Shown here in pieces: positions 33,707 through 42,278 of a stretch of DNA of 42,412 bases. Origin of the DNA: Rhodospirillales bacterium (GTDB taxonomy: Bacteria; Pseudomonadota; Alphaproteobacteria; Acetobacterales; Acetobacteraceae). A program made the translations under genes and the position numbers. The notes under the pieces are model-generated. The model was not told the DNA's origin. It did not search any database and saw nothing but the letters and a program-made list of their open reading frames with translations. How positions within the stretch are numbered: the stretch's first letter is position 1; each line of letters begins with the position of its first letter. The DNA lies in the NCBI GenBank assembly GCA_025359905.1, contig JANYDF010000003.1, positions 1 to 42,412 of the forward strand. The letters are read 5' to 3'.

Positions 33707-35482
33707 GTGACCCGCATCCGCCTGCTGCCGGAAAACCTCGTCAACCGCATTGCGGCGGGCGAGGTTATCGAACGCCCGGCGGCGGCGGCGCGCGAGTTGG
33801 TGGAAAACGCGCTCGACGCGGGGGCGCGCCGCATCGCCGTGGCCATCGACGGCGGCGGCGTGGCGCGCATCGAAGTGACCGACGACGGCAGCGGCATGAC
33901 AGCGGACGAACTGGCGCTGTGCGTGTTGCGCCACGCCACCTCCAAGCTGGCCGACGACGACTTGATTCGCATCGCCACGCTGGGGTTTCGCGGCGAGGCA
34001 TTGCCCTCGATAGGCGCTGCGGCGCGGCTGTCGATCACGTCCCGCCCAGCGGGGGCGGAGTCGGCGTTTGCCATCGCGGTGGAAGGCGGCGCGGTTGGAT
34101 CGGTGACGCCCGCGCCCGGCGCGCAAGGCACCCGCGTGGTGGTGCGCGACCTGTTCTTCGCCACCCCGGCGCGGCGCAAGTTTCTCAAGTCCACCCGCGT
34201 CGAAGCGGACGCCGTGGAGGCCGCCATCCGCCGCCTGGCGCTGGCCGCATCCGATGTGGCGTTCCGCTGCGAGCTCGATGGCCGCGTGGCGTTCGATCTG
34301 CCCGCGCAGAGCCGCGAGGCCCGCATCGCGGCGCTGCTGGGCACGGAGGCCGCCGCCGCATTGCTGCCGGTGAACGGCGAGCGGGTCAGCGGCGAGGCGG
34401 TGTTGCGGTTGTCCGGGTTCGCCTGCGCGCCGCTGGTCACGCGGGCCACGGCGGCGGCGCAAACCCTGGTGGTCAATGGCCGCCCGGTGGCCGACCCGGC
34501 GCTGCGCACCGCCGTTCGAGTCGCGTATCGTGACGTGACGCCGGTGGGGCGGCACGGCGTGGTGGCGCTGTTTCTCGATCTGCCACCCGAGGAACTCGAC
34601 GTGAACGTGCATCCGGCCAAGGCCGAGGTGCGGTTTCGGGACCCGGACGGGGTGCGGTCGCTGGTGATCGGCGCCATTGGCCGCGCGCTTGCGGGCGGCG
34701 CCGGGCGCGCGTCGATCACGCCCCGGTTTAGCCCGCCCGTTCGTCCCGGATTGCGGCTGGTGCATCCGCAGCCGCCGCAAGCCGGATTTTCTGAAGCGCG
34801 GCTGCCGCTGAACGCCGCTCCGGCGGCCCGCGTTTTGTCAGCGCCAGATCGCTTCCATGGCCCATTCACCGCTGCCCCGGCATCGCAGCCCACGCCGGCG
34901 TTCCCGCTCGGTGCCGCTGTGGCCCAAGTGCTCGATACCTACATTCTCGCCGTTGCCGCCGATGGCGGACTGGTGCTGGTCGATCAGCACGCGGCGCATG
35001 AGCGGCTGACGCATGAGGCGCTGCGTGATCAGGTGTTGTCTGGCACGGTGCGCAGCCAGCCGCTGCTGATGCCCGCCGTGGTCGATCTACCGTCCGCCCA
35101 GGCCGCGCGCCTGCTGGAACGAGCCGAAGATCTTGCTCGGCTCGGCCTCGACATTGAAGCCTTCGGCCCCGGTGCTGTGCTGGTGCGAAGTTTGCCAGCC
35201 GCCCTCGGCGCGCCGGAACCGGCTGGTCTGCTACGCGATCTGGCGGAGGAATTCGCCGAGTTCGGCGAAGCCACTGCATTGGACGCCAAGCTCGACGCGG
35301 TGATCGCCCGCATGGCCTGCCACGGCAGCATTCGCGCCGGGCGGCGGCTGATGCAGCCGGAAATGGACGCCCTGCTGCGCCAAATGGAAGCCACGCCGCG
35401 CGCGGCAACCTGCAGCCATGGCCGTCCGACGTTCTTGAAATTGTCGAAAGCGGAGATCGAGAAACTATTCGGCCGCCGGTGA
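33707..35482 (+). CDS. mutL: DNA mismatch repair protein MutL
   Basis: Links MutS recognition to strand removal. The protein has 591 aa from a GTG at 33707 (MTRIRLLPENLVNRIAAGEV). The GHKL ATPase has the Glu in ARELVENALDAGA, DDGSGM and the lid motif LGFRGEALPSI. The C-terminal endonuclease motif DQHAAHERLTHEAL begins at about residue 426, with the later ACHGSIRAG and CSHGRPT, so it is the nicking type found where MutH is missing. The stop codon overlaps a GTG in frame with the next gene. Confidence 0.96.
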   Translation: MTRIRLLPENLVNRIAAGEVIERPAAAARELVENALDAGARRIAVAIDGGGVARIEVTDDGSGMTADELALCVLRHATSKLADDDLIRIATLGFRGEALPSIGAAARLSITSRPAGAESAFAIAVEGGAVGSVTPAPGAQGTRVVVRDLFFATPARRKFLKSTRVEADAVEAAIRRLALAASDVAFRCELDGRVAFDLPAQSREARIAALLGTEAAAALLPVNGERVSGEAVLRLSGFACAPLVTRATAAAQTLVVNGRPVADPALRTAVRVAYRDVTPVGRHGVVALFLDLPPEELDVNVHPAKAEVRFRDPDGVRSLVIGAIGRALAGGAGRASITPRFSPPVRPGLRLVHPQPPQAGFSEARLPLNAAPAARVLSAPDRFHGPFTAAPASQPTPAFPLGAAVAQVLDTYILAVAADGGLVLVDQHAAHERLTHEALRDQVLSGTVRSQPLLMPAVVDLPSAQAARLLERAEDLARLGLDIEAFGPGAVLVRSLPAALGAPEPAGLLRDLAEEFAEFGEATALDAKLDAVIARMACHGSIRAGRRLMQPEMDALLRQMEATPRAATCSHGRPTFLKLSKAEIEKLFGRR

Positions 35483-35571
35483 GCGATAGTTTTGATCTAA
35501 ATCATCGCCTTGCCGAGCGATCCCCGGCAAGCAGCACGCTGGCGGCCGAGACCGCCCAAAGGGAGACTGGG

Positions 35572-35952
35572 ATGGCGGGGGCAACGGCGCGTCTGGCTTT
35601 CGTGCAAGGGCGGATGCCCGCTGGAACACAGTTGCGCAGCGATTTGGACGTGCGGGTCGTTTGGCCGCACTTTATCGTCTGGCTGGTGATTTCCGCCTGC
35701 ACGCTGGGTCTGGGCTGGATCGTGGTCAGCGGGCATTTCTTCAAAATGCTGCTCAACAGCACAGTCGTGGTCGATGAAACCGACACGCCGATCGGCCGTT
35801 TGGTGTGCGACTACGATGTCGAAGCTGATGTGATGCGCATTGTCCGCTGGGTGCTGCTGTGCATCGTCACCGGCGGGCTCGGGCTGCTGTTCTATAGCTT
35901 CCGTGCTGGCAAATTGGCGTTGAGCGCCACGCGGATCGTCTGGAACGAATAG
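35572..35952 (+). CDS. Small four-helix membrane protein, DUF6693-like
   Basis: The protein has 126 aa from the ATG at 35572, which has a strong AAAGGGAG site. A GTG at 35479 overlapping the mutL stop would add 31 residues and is possible by coupling. There are two similar hydrophobic segments, WLVISACTLGLGWIVV and WVLLCIVTGGLGLLFY, each followed by a beta-like stretch (NSTVVVDETDTPIGRL; KLALSATRIVW), suggesting an internal duplication. The pattern recalls small DUF6693/DUF898-type membrane proteins of unknown role; that likeness is from memory. It converges on rsmD with 1 bp between stops. Confidence 0.65.
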   Translation: MAGATARLAFVQGRMPAGTQLRSDLDVRVVWPHFIVWLVISACTLGLGWIVVSGHFFKMLLNSTVVVDETDTPIGRLVCDYDVEADVMRIVRWVLLCIVTGGLGLLFYSFRAGKLALSATRIVWNE

Positions 35953-35953
35953 A

Positions 35954-36499
35954 CTAAATGCGCCAAACACCAACCAGGGCCGCGCCGTGGGCCCGCTCGG
36001 CGCGTAATTCGCCGAGGGCTGGCAGCGCTTCGCCGCGTCCGACTTCGCCGACGACCAGCGCCCCCGGGGCGATCCAGCCAGCAGCCGACAAGGCGCTCAC
36101 CGCGCGCGGCACCAAGTCTTCGCCGTAGGGCGGATCGAGGAAGATGATGCCGCAGGCCTGGCCGGGCGGCGGGCGCAGCGCATCGGTGGCCAACACGCTG
36201 CACATGCTGTCGGCACGGCAGGCGGCGATGTTGGCGCGCAATGCGGTCAACGCCGCGCGGTCGCGTTCGATGAAAGTCGCGCGGGCGGCGCCGCGTGACA
36301 GCGCTTCCAGCCCCAGCGCGCCGGTGCCGGCGAACACGTCCAGGACCGAGGCTCCCTCGAACACCGCGCGCCCGCCCCACGGCGCGTGCAGCAGCATATC
36401 GAACAGCGCCTGACGGACGCGGTCGGCGGTCGGCCGCGTGGTGCTGCCCGGCGGCGCCGCCAGCGTCCGCCCCCGCCATTCGCCCGCGACGATGCGCAT
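35954..36499 (-). CDS. rsmD: 16S rRNA (guanine-966-N2)-methyltransferase
   Basis: Methylates G966 of 16S rRNA in the assembled small subunit. The protein has 181 aa, starting MRIVAGEWRGRTLAAPPG with the family TRPTADRVRQALFDML motif. The SAM-binding motif is VLDVFAGTGALGLEALSRGA and the catalytic motif is LDPPYG. It is the last gene of a leftward run with rluB 8 bp upstream; the rluB-rsmD pairing beside tadA recurs in alphaproteobacteria. Confidence 0.95.
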   Translation of the reverse strand: MRIVAGEWRGRTLAAPPGSTTRPTADRVRQALFDMLLHAPWGGRAVFEGASVLDVFAGTGALGLEALSRGAARATFIERDRAALTALRANIAACRADSMCSVLATDALRPPPGQACGIIFLDPPYGEDLVPRAVSALSAAGWIAPGALVVGEVGRGEALPALGELRAERAHGAALVGVWRI

Positions 36500-36507
36500 C
36501 GTCGCGG

Positions 36508-37281
36508 CTACGTTTTCTCCGATGGAACCTGCTCGCGCAGCACTTTGGCGGGCACCTCCTCGACCTCGCCGCGCGGCAGCAAGCCGAGTTGGAACGGGCC
36601 ATACGACACACGGATCAGCCGGGAGACCTGCAAGCCGAGATGCGCCATCACTTTGCGCACTTCGCGGTTGCGGCCTTCGCGCAGCGCCACGGTGATCCAG
36701 CTATTGTCGCCTTTGCGGCTGTCCAGCCCGGCTTCGATGGCGCCATACCGCTCGCCGTCCACCGTCACACCGCGCGCCAATTCAGCCAGCTTGGCGGGGT
36801 CGGGCGCACCGAACACCCGCACCCGGTAGCGCCGGATCCAGCCGTTGGACGGCAGTTCCAGCCGCCGCGCCAGCGCCCCGTCGTTGGTCAGCAGCAGCAG
36901 CCCCTCGCTGTTCAAGTCGAGCCGCCCGACGCTGACCACGCGCGGCAGCGTCTTGGGCAGTTTCTCGAACACCGTCGGGCGGCCTTTTTCGTCGCGGTGC
37001 GTCGTCACCAGCCCTTCCGGCTTGTGGTAGCGCCATAGCCGTGTGCGGCCCGGCGGATCGACCAGCTTGCCGGCGACGGTGACCAGGTCGCCTTCGGTGA
37101 CGAAGGTGGCCGGATGCGTGACGACGGTGTTGTTCAGCCGCACCTTGCCTTCGGCAAGCAACTTCTCCGCATCGCGGCGGCTGGCCACTCCGGCATGGGC
37201 GAGCCACTTGGCGATGCGCTCGCCGCGCTCGGTTTCAACGGCTGCGTCGTCTTCGCGCGGGTCGATAGGGGCGTCGCTCAT
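36508..37281 (-). CDS. rluB: 23S rRNA pseudouridine synthase RluB-like
   Basis: RsuA-family enzyme that isomerises a uridine of 23S rRNA (U2605 in E. coli). The protein has 257 aa from the ATG at 37281. The N-terminal S4 domain is ERIAKWLAHAGVASRRDAEK, and the catalytic Asp is in VSVGRLDLNSEGLLLLTNDG. EGRNREVRKVMAHLG follows. There is no long C-terminal tail of the kind found in some alphaproteobacterial RluB. The ATG overlaps the stop of the amidotransferase gene (ATGA), so translation is coupled. Confidence 0.94.
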   Translation of the reverse strand: MSDAPIDPREDDAAVETERGERIAKWLAHAGVASRRDAEKLLAEGKVRLNNTVVTHPATFVTEGDLVTVAGKLVDPPGRTRLWRYHKPEGLVTTHRDEKGRPTVFEKLPKTLPRVVSVGRLDLNSEGLLLLTNDGALARRLELPSNGWIRRYRVRVFGAPDPAKLAELARGVTVDGERYGAIEAGLDSRKGDNSWITVALREGRNREVRKVMAHLGLQVSRLIRVSYGPFQLGLLPRGEVEEVPAKVLREQVPSEKT

Positions 37282-38030
37282 CCGCAGGCTCCGATCAGTG
37301 CGTCGAAGATGCGGCGGTCGCCGGGATCGACATGGAATTCCGGGTGCCATTGCACGCCGAGGCAGAAACGGAATCGGTCATCTTCGATCCCCTCGATCAC
37401 GCCGTCCGAGGTGGTGGCGTTGACGATAGCGGACGGCCCAGGATCGCGCACCGCTTGATGATGCGCCGAGTTTACCTGCATACGGGTATGCTCGACGATG
37501 CGGTGCAGCAAAGTGCCGGTCAGCACCGTCACCTCATGGCCCGGTTCGTGGCGCGGGTTGGGCTGCTCATGCGCCAATGCCGATGCAATGGCGTCTGGGA
37601 TGTGCTGGATCAGCGTGCCGCCGAGGGCAACCGCCAGCAATTGCTGGCCGCCGCAAATGCCCAGCACCGGCAAATCGCGCACTAGCGCACCATTCACCAG
37701 CGCCAATTCGGCGGCCGTACGGCCTCGCTTCAACGTGACGCTGACATGGCTTTCCGCCTCGCCGTACAGCGCCGGATCGACGTCGAACGCGCCGCCCGTC
37801 ACGACCAGCCCGTCGATCAAGTCCAGATACGCGGCGGCAAGGTCAGGGTGATGCGGCAGTGCCACCGGCAGCCCGCCAGCGGCGGCAATGGCCTCCATAT
37901 AGTTGGCGCGCAGCGCGTACCAGGGATAGCGGGAATAACCGCCGGAGGTAGAGGGTTGCTCGGCATCGAGCGTAACCCCGATCACCGGGCGCGTGGCGGC
38001 GCGGGCGGCGGAGTGGACTGAGATTATCAT
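37278..38030 (-). CDS. Class I glutamine amidotransferase-like hydrolase (gamma-glutamyl-GABA hydrolase/PuuD-like)
   Basis: Peptidase C26 family protein with 250 aa. The nucleophile Cys is in VLGICGGQQL, and the His and Glu of the triad are in VQWHPEF. The N-terminus RPVIGVTLDAE and the IDGLVVTGG loop are typical. PuuD cleaves gamma-glutamyl-GABA in putrescine breakdown, but no other putrescine gene is here, so the substrate is open. It is the first gene of the leftward group with rluB and rsmD, and is divergent from tadA. Confidence 0.88.
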   Translation of the reverse strand: MIISVHSAARAATRPVIGVTLDAEQPSTSGGYSRYPWYALRANYMEAIAAAGGLPVALPHHPDLAAAYLDLIDGLVVTGGAFDVDPALYGEAESHVSVTLKRGRTAAELALVNGALVRDLPVLGICGGQQLLAVALGGTLIQHIPDAIASALAHEQPNPRHEPGHEVTVLTGTLLHRIVEHTRMQVNSAHHQAVRDPGPSAIVNATTSDGVIEGIEDDRFRFCLGVQWHPEFHVDPGDRRIFDALIGACG

Positions 38031-38111
38031 GGCCTGTTGCTAGCCCCATGCACCGATCCAGGGCAAGAATTGCTGGTGCAACCCGGCAAACCATCCGCGT
38101 CCGAGACGGCG

Positions 38112-38543
38112 ATGACCCTGGCGCTCGCCGAAGCCGAGGCGGCGGCGGCGCGCGGCGAGGTGCCAGTGGGGGCGGTGGTGCTGGGGCCGGATGGCGCAGT
38201 GCTGGCCAGTGCTGGCAACCGCACCGAAGCAACCTGCGATGCCGCCGGGCACGCCGAGTTGCTGGCGCTGCGCGCCGCCGGGCAGCGCTTAGGCAGCCCG
38301 CGTTTGGCCGGCTGCGACTTGGTGGTAACGCTGGAACCCTGCCCGATGTGTGCTGCGGCGGCCGGCCTGTTTCGCATTCGGCGGCTGATTTTCGGGGCCT
38401 ATGATCCCAAAGGCGGCGGCGTCGAACATGGGCCGCGCATTTTTGCCAACGCAGGGGCGCTGCACCGGCCCGAAGTGATTGGCGGGGTGCGCGAGCGGGA
38501 AGCCGCGGCGCTACTGCGGGGCTTCTTTGCAGTTCGGCGCTAA
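38112..38543 (+). CDS. tadA: tRNA-specific adenosine deaminase
   Basis: Converts A34 to inosine in tRNA-Arg(ACG). The protein has 143 aa from the ATG at 38112 (MTLALAEAEAAAARGEVPVG), which matches the usual family beginning; a TTG at 38037 would add 25 unlike residues. The zinc and catalytic residues are in GHAELLALR (His, Glu) and EPCPMCAAA (two Cys). The segment before the HAE motif, NRTEATCDAAG, is less like the common NRT-x5-PTAHAE form. It is divergent from the amidotransferase/rluB/rsmD group. Confidence 0.93.
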   Translation: MTLALAEAEAAAARGEVPVGAVVLGPDGAVLASAGNRTEATCDAAGHAELLALRAAGQRLGSPRLAGCDLVVTLEPCPMCAAAAGLFRIRRLIFGAYDPKGGGVEHGPRIFANAGALHRPEVIGGVREREAAALLRGFFAVRR

Positions 38544-38723
38544 ATTTGTCGCATTTTGGCACCATGAGTCGTGATGATCCGACAAACTTGATGCCGCTTG
38601 GCATAAATCGCTGGCAAAGCGCGCTGATCTGCGATACGAATGTCATCAGGTAATCTTTCGGCAGCGCGCTGGTGGGGTGTGCTTGGCTGAGCGATTGATG
38701 ACTGGCGTGGAAGGATGGGGCCG

Positions 38724-39476
38724 ATGCGCTATGGACTGATGGCTGCGGCGCTGGGTACGGCATTGGTTGCCGTTGCGGCGCTGACCCCGGCATCGGCAAC
38801 GGCGATTTATGTGTCACACGCCGCCTATACGTTTTCCGCTTTTGTCCAAGTGAGTGACGCCGCCGTTTTCGGCTCGTCCAACCCAATCAGCGGTGCTGCT
38901 GGTCAGTTCAACGTCGTCTATAATTATGGCGTGGCGCCTGGTACCCCTTCATACCAGGGCACGGCGTGGTGCGTCGATCTGGCGGATTTCATCAACGTCG
39001 GGTCGGGCACGCTGGGCAACAATACGCTGGCGTATAGCACAACGACCCTCGGCGGCGTGAATGCAGGGTTTTCCCAGCCCGCCCTGAATGCCGCGCAGCA
39101 GACCCGGATATTGCAGTTGGCATCATATGGCAATGACTATCTTGCTAACGTAACCAACACCGACAAGAACAACATCGCTGCCGCAGTACAAGAAGAGATC
39201 TGGAACACCGAGTACAACACTAGCTACGCGACGACCAATATTTACTCAGGCGGTGTCGCCGGCATTATCGCGGACATCGCGTCGGTGCGCTCGGCCATCA
39301 CGTCTTATCCGATTTCCCCGTATCTGCAATCCCTGGTTACAACGGCTGCGCCGGTGGCAAGCTATGGACAGTCGCTGCTGCTGTTCGTGCCGGAGCCCGC
39401 GTCCATGGCGCTGTTCGCCAGCGGATTGTTCGGCCTCGGCATGCTGCGCCGCCGCCGGAATCGCCGCGCGGCATAA
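38724..39476 (+). CDS. PEP-CTERM sorting-domain protein with a thioester-like Cys/Gln pair
   Basis: Exported surface or matrix protein with 250 aa from the ATG at 38724, nine bases after GGAAGG; the ATG at 38715 abuts that site and is less likely. A signal peptide (MAAALGTALVAVAALTPASA) is followed by a Ser/Thr/Asn-rich domain. The C-terminus has VPEPASMALFASGLFGLGML and a basic tail, the PEP-CTERM signal for exosortase/EpsH-type processing. The only cysteine is in AWCVDL (C83), and AVQEEIW (Q156) follows, the spacing and motifs of Cys-Gln thioester domains. Neither exosortase nor polysaccharide genes are in the window. A strong terminator follows. Confidence 0.85.
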   Translation: MRYGLMAAALGTALVAVAALTPASATAIYVSHAAYTFSAFVQVSDAAVFGSSNPISGAAGQFNVVYNYGVAPGTPSYQGTAWCVDLADFINVGSGTLGNNTLAYSTTTLGGVNAGFSQPALNAAQQTRILQLASYGNDYLANVTNTDKNNIAAAVQEEIWNTEYNTSYATTNIYSGGVAGIIADIASVRSAITSYPISPYLQSLVTTAAPVASYGQSLLLFVPEPASMALFASGLFGLGMLRRRRNRRAA

Positions 39477-39500
39477 CCATCGGCGTCCGCTAGATGATGC

Positions 39501-39526
39501 AACGGCGGCCCTCGGGCCGCCGTTTT
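39501..39526. terminator. Terminator between the PEP-CTERM gene and ccmE
   Basis: A perfect 11-bp inverted repeat (39501-39511 with 39514-39524) on GGCGGCCC/GGGCCGCC is followed by TTTTCGTT. The complement also starts with AACGG, so it may work weakly in both directions between these convergent genes. Confidence 0.8.
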
Positions 39527-39566
39527 CGTTCGTGCGTGGCGATAGCGAGGTGGTTGCGGGCCGCGC

Positions 39567-40070
39567 TCAGCCGCCGGTTTGCTTCACGGTCAGCGTATTC
39601 CAGGTGCTGGCCGGCGGCGGCGCGCCTTGCTCGGGGTTCCAGTGGCCGGACTTCTTCAGCGCCTCGGCGACTTCCTTCGGCATATAGGTCTCGTCGTGCT
39701 TGGCCAGCACTTCCTGCGCGGCAAAGGTGCCGTCCTCGGCCAGATTGCCCAGCGTCACCACGCCCTGCCCCTCGCGGAATAGGTCGGGCAGCATGCCGGT
39801 GTAGTGCACGGTGATCGCGGCACTGCCATCGGTCACGCGAAAACTGGCGCGAGGTTTGCCGCCTTCGCTACTGCGCTGCACGCTGCCCGCCTCGACCAGT
39901 CCGCCCAGGCGAAAACTGCGGCCCGGCCCTGGATGATCGTGCGCCAGTTGCGACGGCGAGGTGAAGAACGCCACGTCGCTGGACAGCGCCCACAGCGACA
40001 GCCCGGCGGCCGAGCCGACGCCGATGCCGCAGACCAGCAGAACCATCAGGCGGCGCTTCTTGCGGGTCAT
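39567..40070 (-). CDS. ccmE: Cytochrome c maturation haem chaperone CcmE
   Basis: Periplasmic membrane-anchored chaperone that binds haem covalently and passes it to the c-type cytochrome ligase. The protein has 167 aa from the ATG at 40070 (MTRKKRRLMVLLVCGIGVGS, basic start then anchor helix). The haem-binding His is in VLAKHDETYMP, the HxxxY form. It lies 25 bp after ccmD. The ccmF/G/H genes that usually follow are absent; a convergent PEP-CTERM gene is found instead. Confidence 0.96.
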   Translation of the reverse strand: MTRKKRRLMVLLVCGIGVGSAAGLSLWALSSDVAFFTSPSQLAHDHPGPGRSFRLGGLVEAGSVQRSSEGGKPRASFRVTDGSAAITVHYTGMLPDLFREGQGVVTLGNLAEDGTFAAQEVLAKHDETYMPKEVAEALKKSGHWNPEQGAPPPASTWNTLTVKQTGG

Positions 40071-40095
40071 GCCAAAATCCTTAACGCCAAATTGC

Positions 40096-40233
40096 CTATC
40101 GGTGGCCGCGTGGATCAATCGCGGCAAGCCGGCGCCGGGCGCGGGCCATCCGCAGCCACGCATCCACCGCGTAGCCAACTGCAAGCAGCACGCCGAGGCC
40201 ATAGGCGGGAATGATATACGTCAAATGGGTCAT
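40096..40233 (-). CDS. ccmD: Haem exporter accessory protein CcmD
   Basis: Small membrane protein with 45 aa that releases holo-CcmE from the CcmABC complex. It has a single membrane helix (YIIPAYGLGVLLAVGYAVDA) followed by an Arg-rich tail RMARARRRLAAID, the family pattern. Its ATG overlaps the ccmC stop (ATGA), and ccmE follows. It is short enough to be missed in automatic annotation, but position, overlap and the helix-plus-basic-tail make it convincing. Confidence 0.92.
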   Translation of the reverse strand: MTHLTYIIPAYGLGVLLAVGYAVDAWLRMARARRRLAAIDPRGHR

Positions 40234-41009
40234 GCTGCGGCCTCGTTGCGGGCGCGGGCTTGCAGCAGGCCGCGGATGCGCCGCTCCATCACCGCCGCGC
40301 GCGTGCGCGCCAGCACGATGGCGGAGAAGCCCAGCACCAGCCCCAGCGTGCACGGGATCAGCGGATACAGGATGCCCGCATACATGGTGGGCGCACCGGT
40401 CAGCGTGATCGACGAGCCCTGGTGCAGCGTGTTCCACCAATCGACCGAGTATTTAATGATCGGCAGATCAACCACGCCGACCAGTGCGAGGATCGCCCCG
40501 GCGCGGTAGCCGCGCTGTGGATCGTCGAACGCGCGCACCAGCGCCACATGACCAAGATATAGGAAAAACAGCACCAGCACCGAGGTCAGACGCGCGTCCC
40601 ACACCCACCACGCGCCCCACATCGGCTTGCCCCACAGGCTGCCGGTGGCGAGGCATAGCGCGGTGGCGCCCGCCCCGACCGGGCCGATTTCGACGGCGGC
40701 GAGATCGGCCAGTGGATGCCGCCACACCAGCGACAGCACCGAGCAAAGTGCCAAGCTGGCGTACCCCATATACGCCAGCATGGCGGAGGGCACGTGCAGA
40801 TACATGATCCGCGACGAATCGCCCTGCTGCCAGTCGGCCGGGGCGAATGCGAGGCCCCAGACCAGGCCGATGACCGTCAGCACGATGGCGGCGATGCTGA
40901 CCCACGGCAGCACGGCGCCCGACAGCCGCAGGAACTGCCCTGGATTGGCGAACCGGTGCAGATTGCGCCCGCTGCCGGGCGTTGAAGCGGCGGCGATGTT
41001 TGCGTCCAT
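40230..41009 (-). CDS. ccmC: Haem exporter protein CcmC
   Basis: Polytopic membrane protein that loads haem onto CcmE. The protein has 259 aa from the ATG at 41009 (MDANIAAASTPGSGRNLHRF) with about six membrane helices. The tryptophan-rich WWD motif is GKPMWGAWWVWDARLTS; conserved His residues lie in MYLHVPSAML and NTLHQGSS. It is the first gene of the ccmC-ccmD-ccmE unit; ccmA and ccmB are not next to it, as a YciI gene diverges upstream. Confidence 0.95.
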   Translation of the reverse strand: MDANIAAASTPGSGRNLHRFANPGQFLRLSGAVLPWVSIAAIVLTVIGLVWGLAFAPADWQQGDSSRIMYLHVPSAMLAYMGYASLALCSVLSLVWRHPLADLAAVEIGPVGAGATALCLATGSLWGKPMWGAWWVWDARLTSVLVLFFLYLGHVALVRAFDDPQRGYRAGAILALVGVVDLPIIKYSVDWWNTLHQGSSITLTGAPTMYAGILYPLIPCTLGLVLGFSAIVLARTRAAVMERRIRGLLQARARNEAAA

Positions 41010-41095
41010 GCCGCTCCATATACCGTACTCGCCGATGGATTGAAGCCGCCGCGCGTTGCCGTAATGTCGCGGCAGATCAACCATAAGGACCTGCG

Positions 41096-41389
41096 ATGCT
41101 GTTCGCCCTGATCAACACCGACCGCCCGGCCAGCCTGGACCTGCGCATGGCCACCCGCCCGGCCCATTTGGAATATCTCGTCACCCGCGACAGCGTGATC
41201 GTCAGCGCGGGCGCATTGCTTGACCCCGAGGGCAAGCCCAGCGGCTCGCTGATTGTTATCGACGTGCCAGACCTCGCCACCGCGCAAGCCTTTGCCGACG
41301 GCGATCCGTACACCAAGGCCGGGCTGTTCGAAGGTATGATCGTGCGGCCGTTCCGCCAAGTCTACAAAGACGGGGTCAAGATCGCCTGA
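41096..41389 (+). CDS. YciI-family protein
   Basis: Small YCII-domain protein with 97 aa. Conserved features are the early MLFALI strand, a His in RPAHLEYL and the Asp-containing AQAFADGDPYTKAGLF segment, which form the putative active site of the fold. Biochemical function is not settled for most members. Its TGA shares a base with the ATG of the EVE gene (TGATG), so translation is coupled. It is divergent from ccmC. Confidence 0.9.
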   Translation: MLFALINTDRPASLDLRMATRPAHLEYLVTRDSVIVSAGALLDPEGKPSGSLIVIDVPDLATAQAFADGDPYTKAGLFEGMIVRPFRQVYKDGVKIA

Positions 41390-41802
41390 TGGCGTACTGG
41401 CTGGTCAAATCGGAGCCCGACGCGTTTTCCTGGGATCAGCAGGTGGCGAATGGCGTCGAGCCATGGACCGGGGTGCGCAATCACTCAGCCAAGCTGAACC
41501 TGAAAGCCATGCAAGTTGGCGACCGGGCGTTCTTCTACCACTCCAACATCGGCAAGGAGATTGTCGGCGTGGTGGACGTGGCGCGCGCCGCCTATCCCGA
41601 TCCGTCGGCGGAAAAGGGCGATTGGGTGTGCGTGGACATGCGCGCGGTGGCGCCGATGCCGCGCCCGGTGACGCTGGCCCAGATCAAGGCCGACCCGGCG
41701 CTGGAGGGGCTGGCGCTGATCAAGCTGTCCCGCCTGTCAGTTGTTCCGGTCAGTGAGGCGCATTGGCGGCATATTTGCAGCTTGGGCGGATGGAGGGACT
41801 GA
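41389..41802 (+). CDS. EVE-domain protein
   Basis: The protein has 137 aa with a PUA-like fold related to YTH and ASCH domains that bind modified nucleic-acid bases. It starts MAYWLVKSEPDAFSWDQQ and has WTGVRNHSAKLNLKAMQVGD and FYHSNIGKEIVGVV, hallmarks of the Thy28/EVE family. The target base is not predictable here. It is overlapped at both ends (TGATG) by the YciI gene upstream and the DUF29 gene downstream. The YciI-EVE pairing recurs in alphaproteobacteria. Confidence 0.92.
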   Translation: MAYWLVKSEPDAFSWDQQVANGVEPWTGVRNHSAKLNLKAMQVGDRAFFYHSNIGKEIVGVVDVARAAYPDPSAEKGDWVCVDMRAVAPMPRPVTLAQIKADPALEGLALIKLSRLSVVPVSEAHWRHICSLGGWRD

Positions 41803-42278
41803 TGGGCAGCTTGTACGAGCAGGACTTCATCTCCTGGACCGAGCAACAGGCCGGCATGTTGCGGGCCGAGAGCCAGCGCCGCACCAACGCCGCCTTGGAC
41901 TGGGAACACTTGGCCGAGGAGATCGAGGGCTTGGGACGGTCGGAGCTGAGCGAACTGGCCAGCCAAGTTCGGCGTATCGTGCTGCATCTGTTGAAACTGG
42001 AATTTTCTCCGGCCATGGAGCCGCGCCGGGGATGGCGGGACTCGATCGATGATGCACGGGCGGAAATCGAAAGCCGCGTGCGCCGCGATCCAGGCCTAAA
42101 GGCACGGCTTGACGAGATCATCGACGAGGAAGGGCGTTCGGGAGCGAAACGCGCCGTCAAAGCCATGCAGACCTACGACGAGGACGCTTCGGCCATTTTG
42201 GCCCGCCTGCAAACGGGCCGCATCTACACGCAGGCGCAAATTCTCGGCGATTGGTTCCCGGGCGATCCCAACCTATGA
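41802..42278 (+). CDS. DUF29-domain protein
   Basis: The protein has 158 aa and matches the DUF29 pattern: SLYEQDFISWTEQQAGMLR at the N-terminus, LDWEHLAEEIEGLGRSE, then a conserved HLLKLEFSP helix and, near the end, ARLQTGRIYTQAQILGDWFP. No function is established. The ATG overlaps the EVE stop (TGATG), with a good GGAGGGA site, and the stop overlaps the next start (ATGA). The earlier in-frame ATG at 41763 would lie well inside the EVE gene and is unlikely. Confidence 0.85.
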   Translation: MGSLYEQDFISWTEQQAGMLRAESQRRTNAALDWEHLAEEIEGLGRSELSELASQVRRIVLHLLKLEFSPAMEPRRGWRDSIDDARAEIESRVRRDPGLKARLDEIIDEEGRSGAKRAVKAMQTYDEDASAILARLQTGRIYTQAQILGDWFPGDPNL

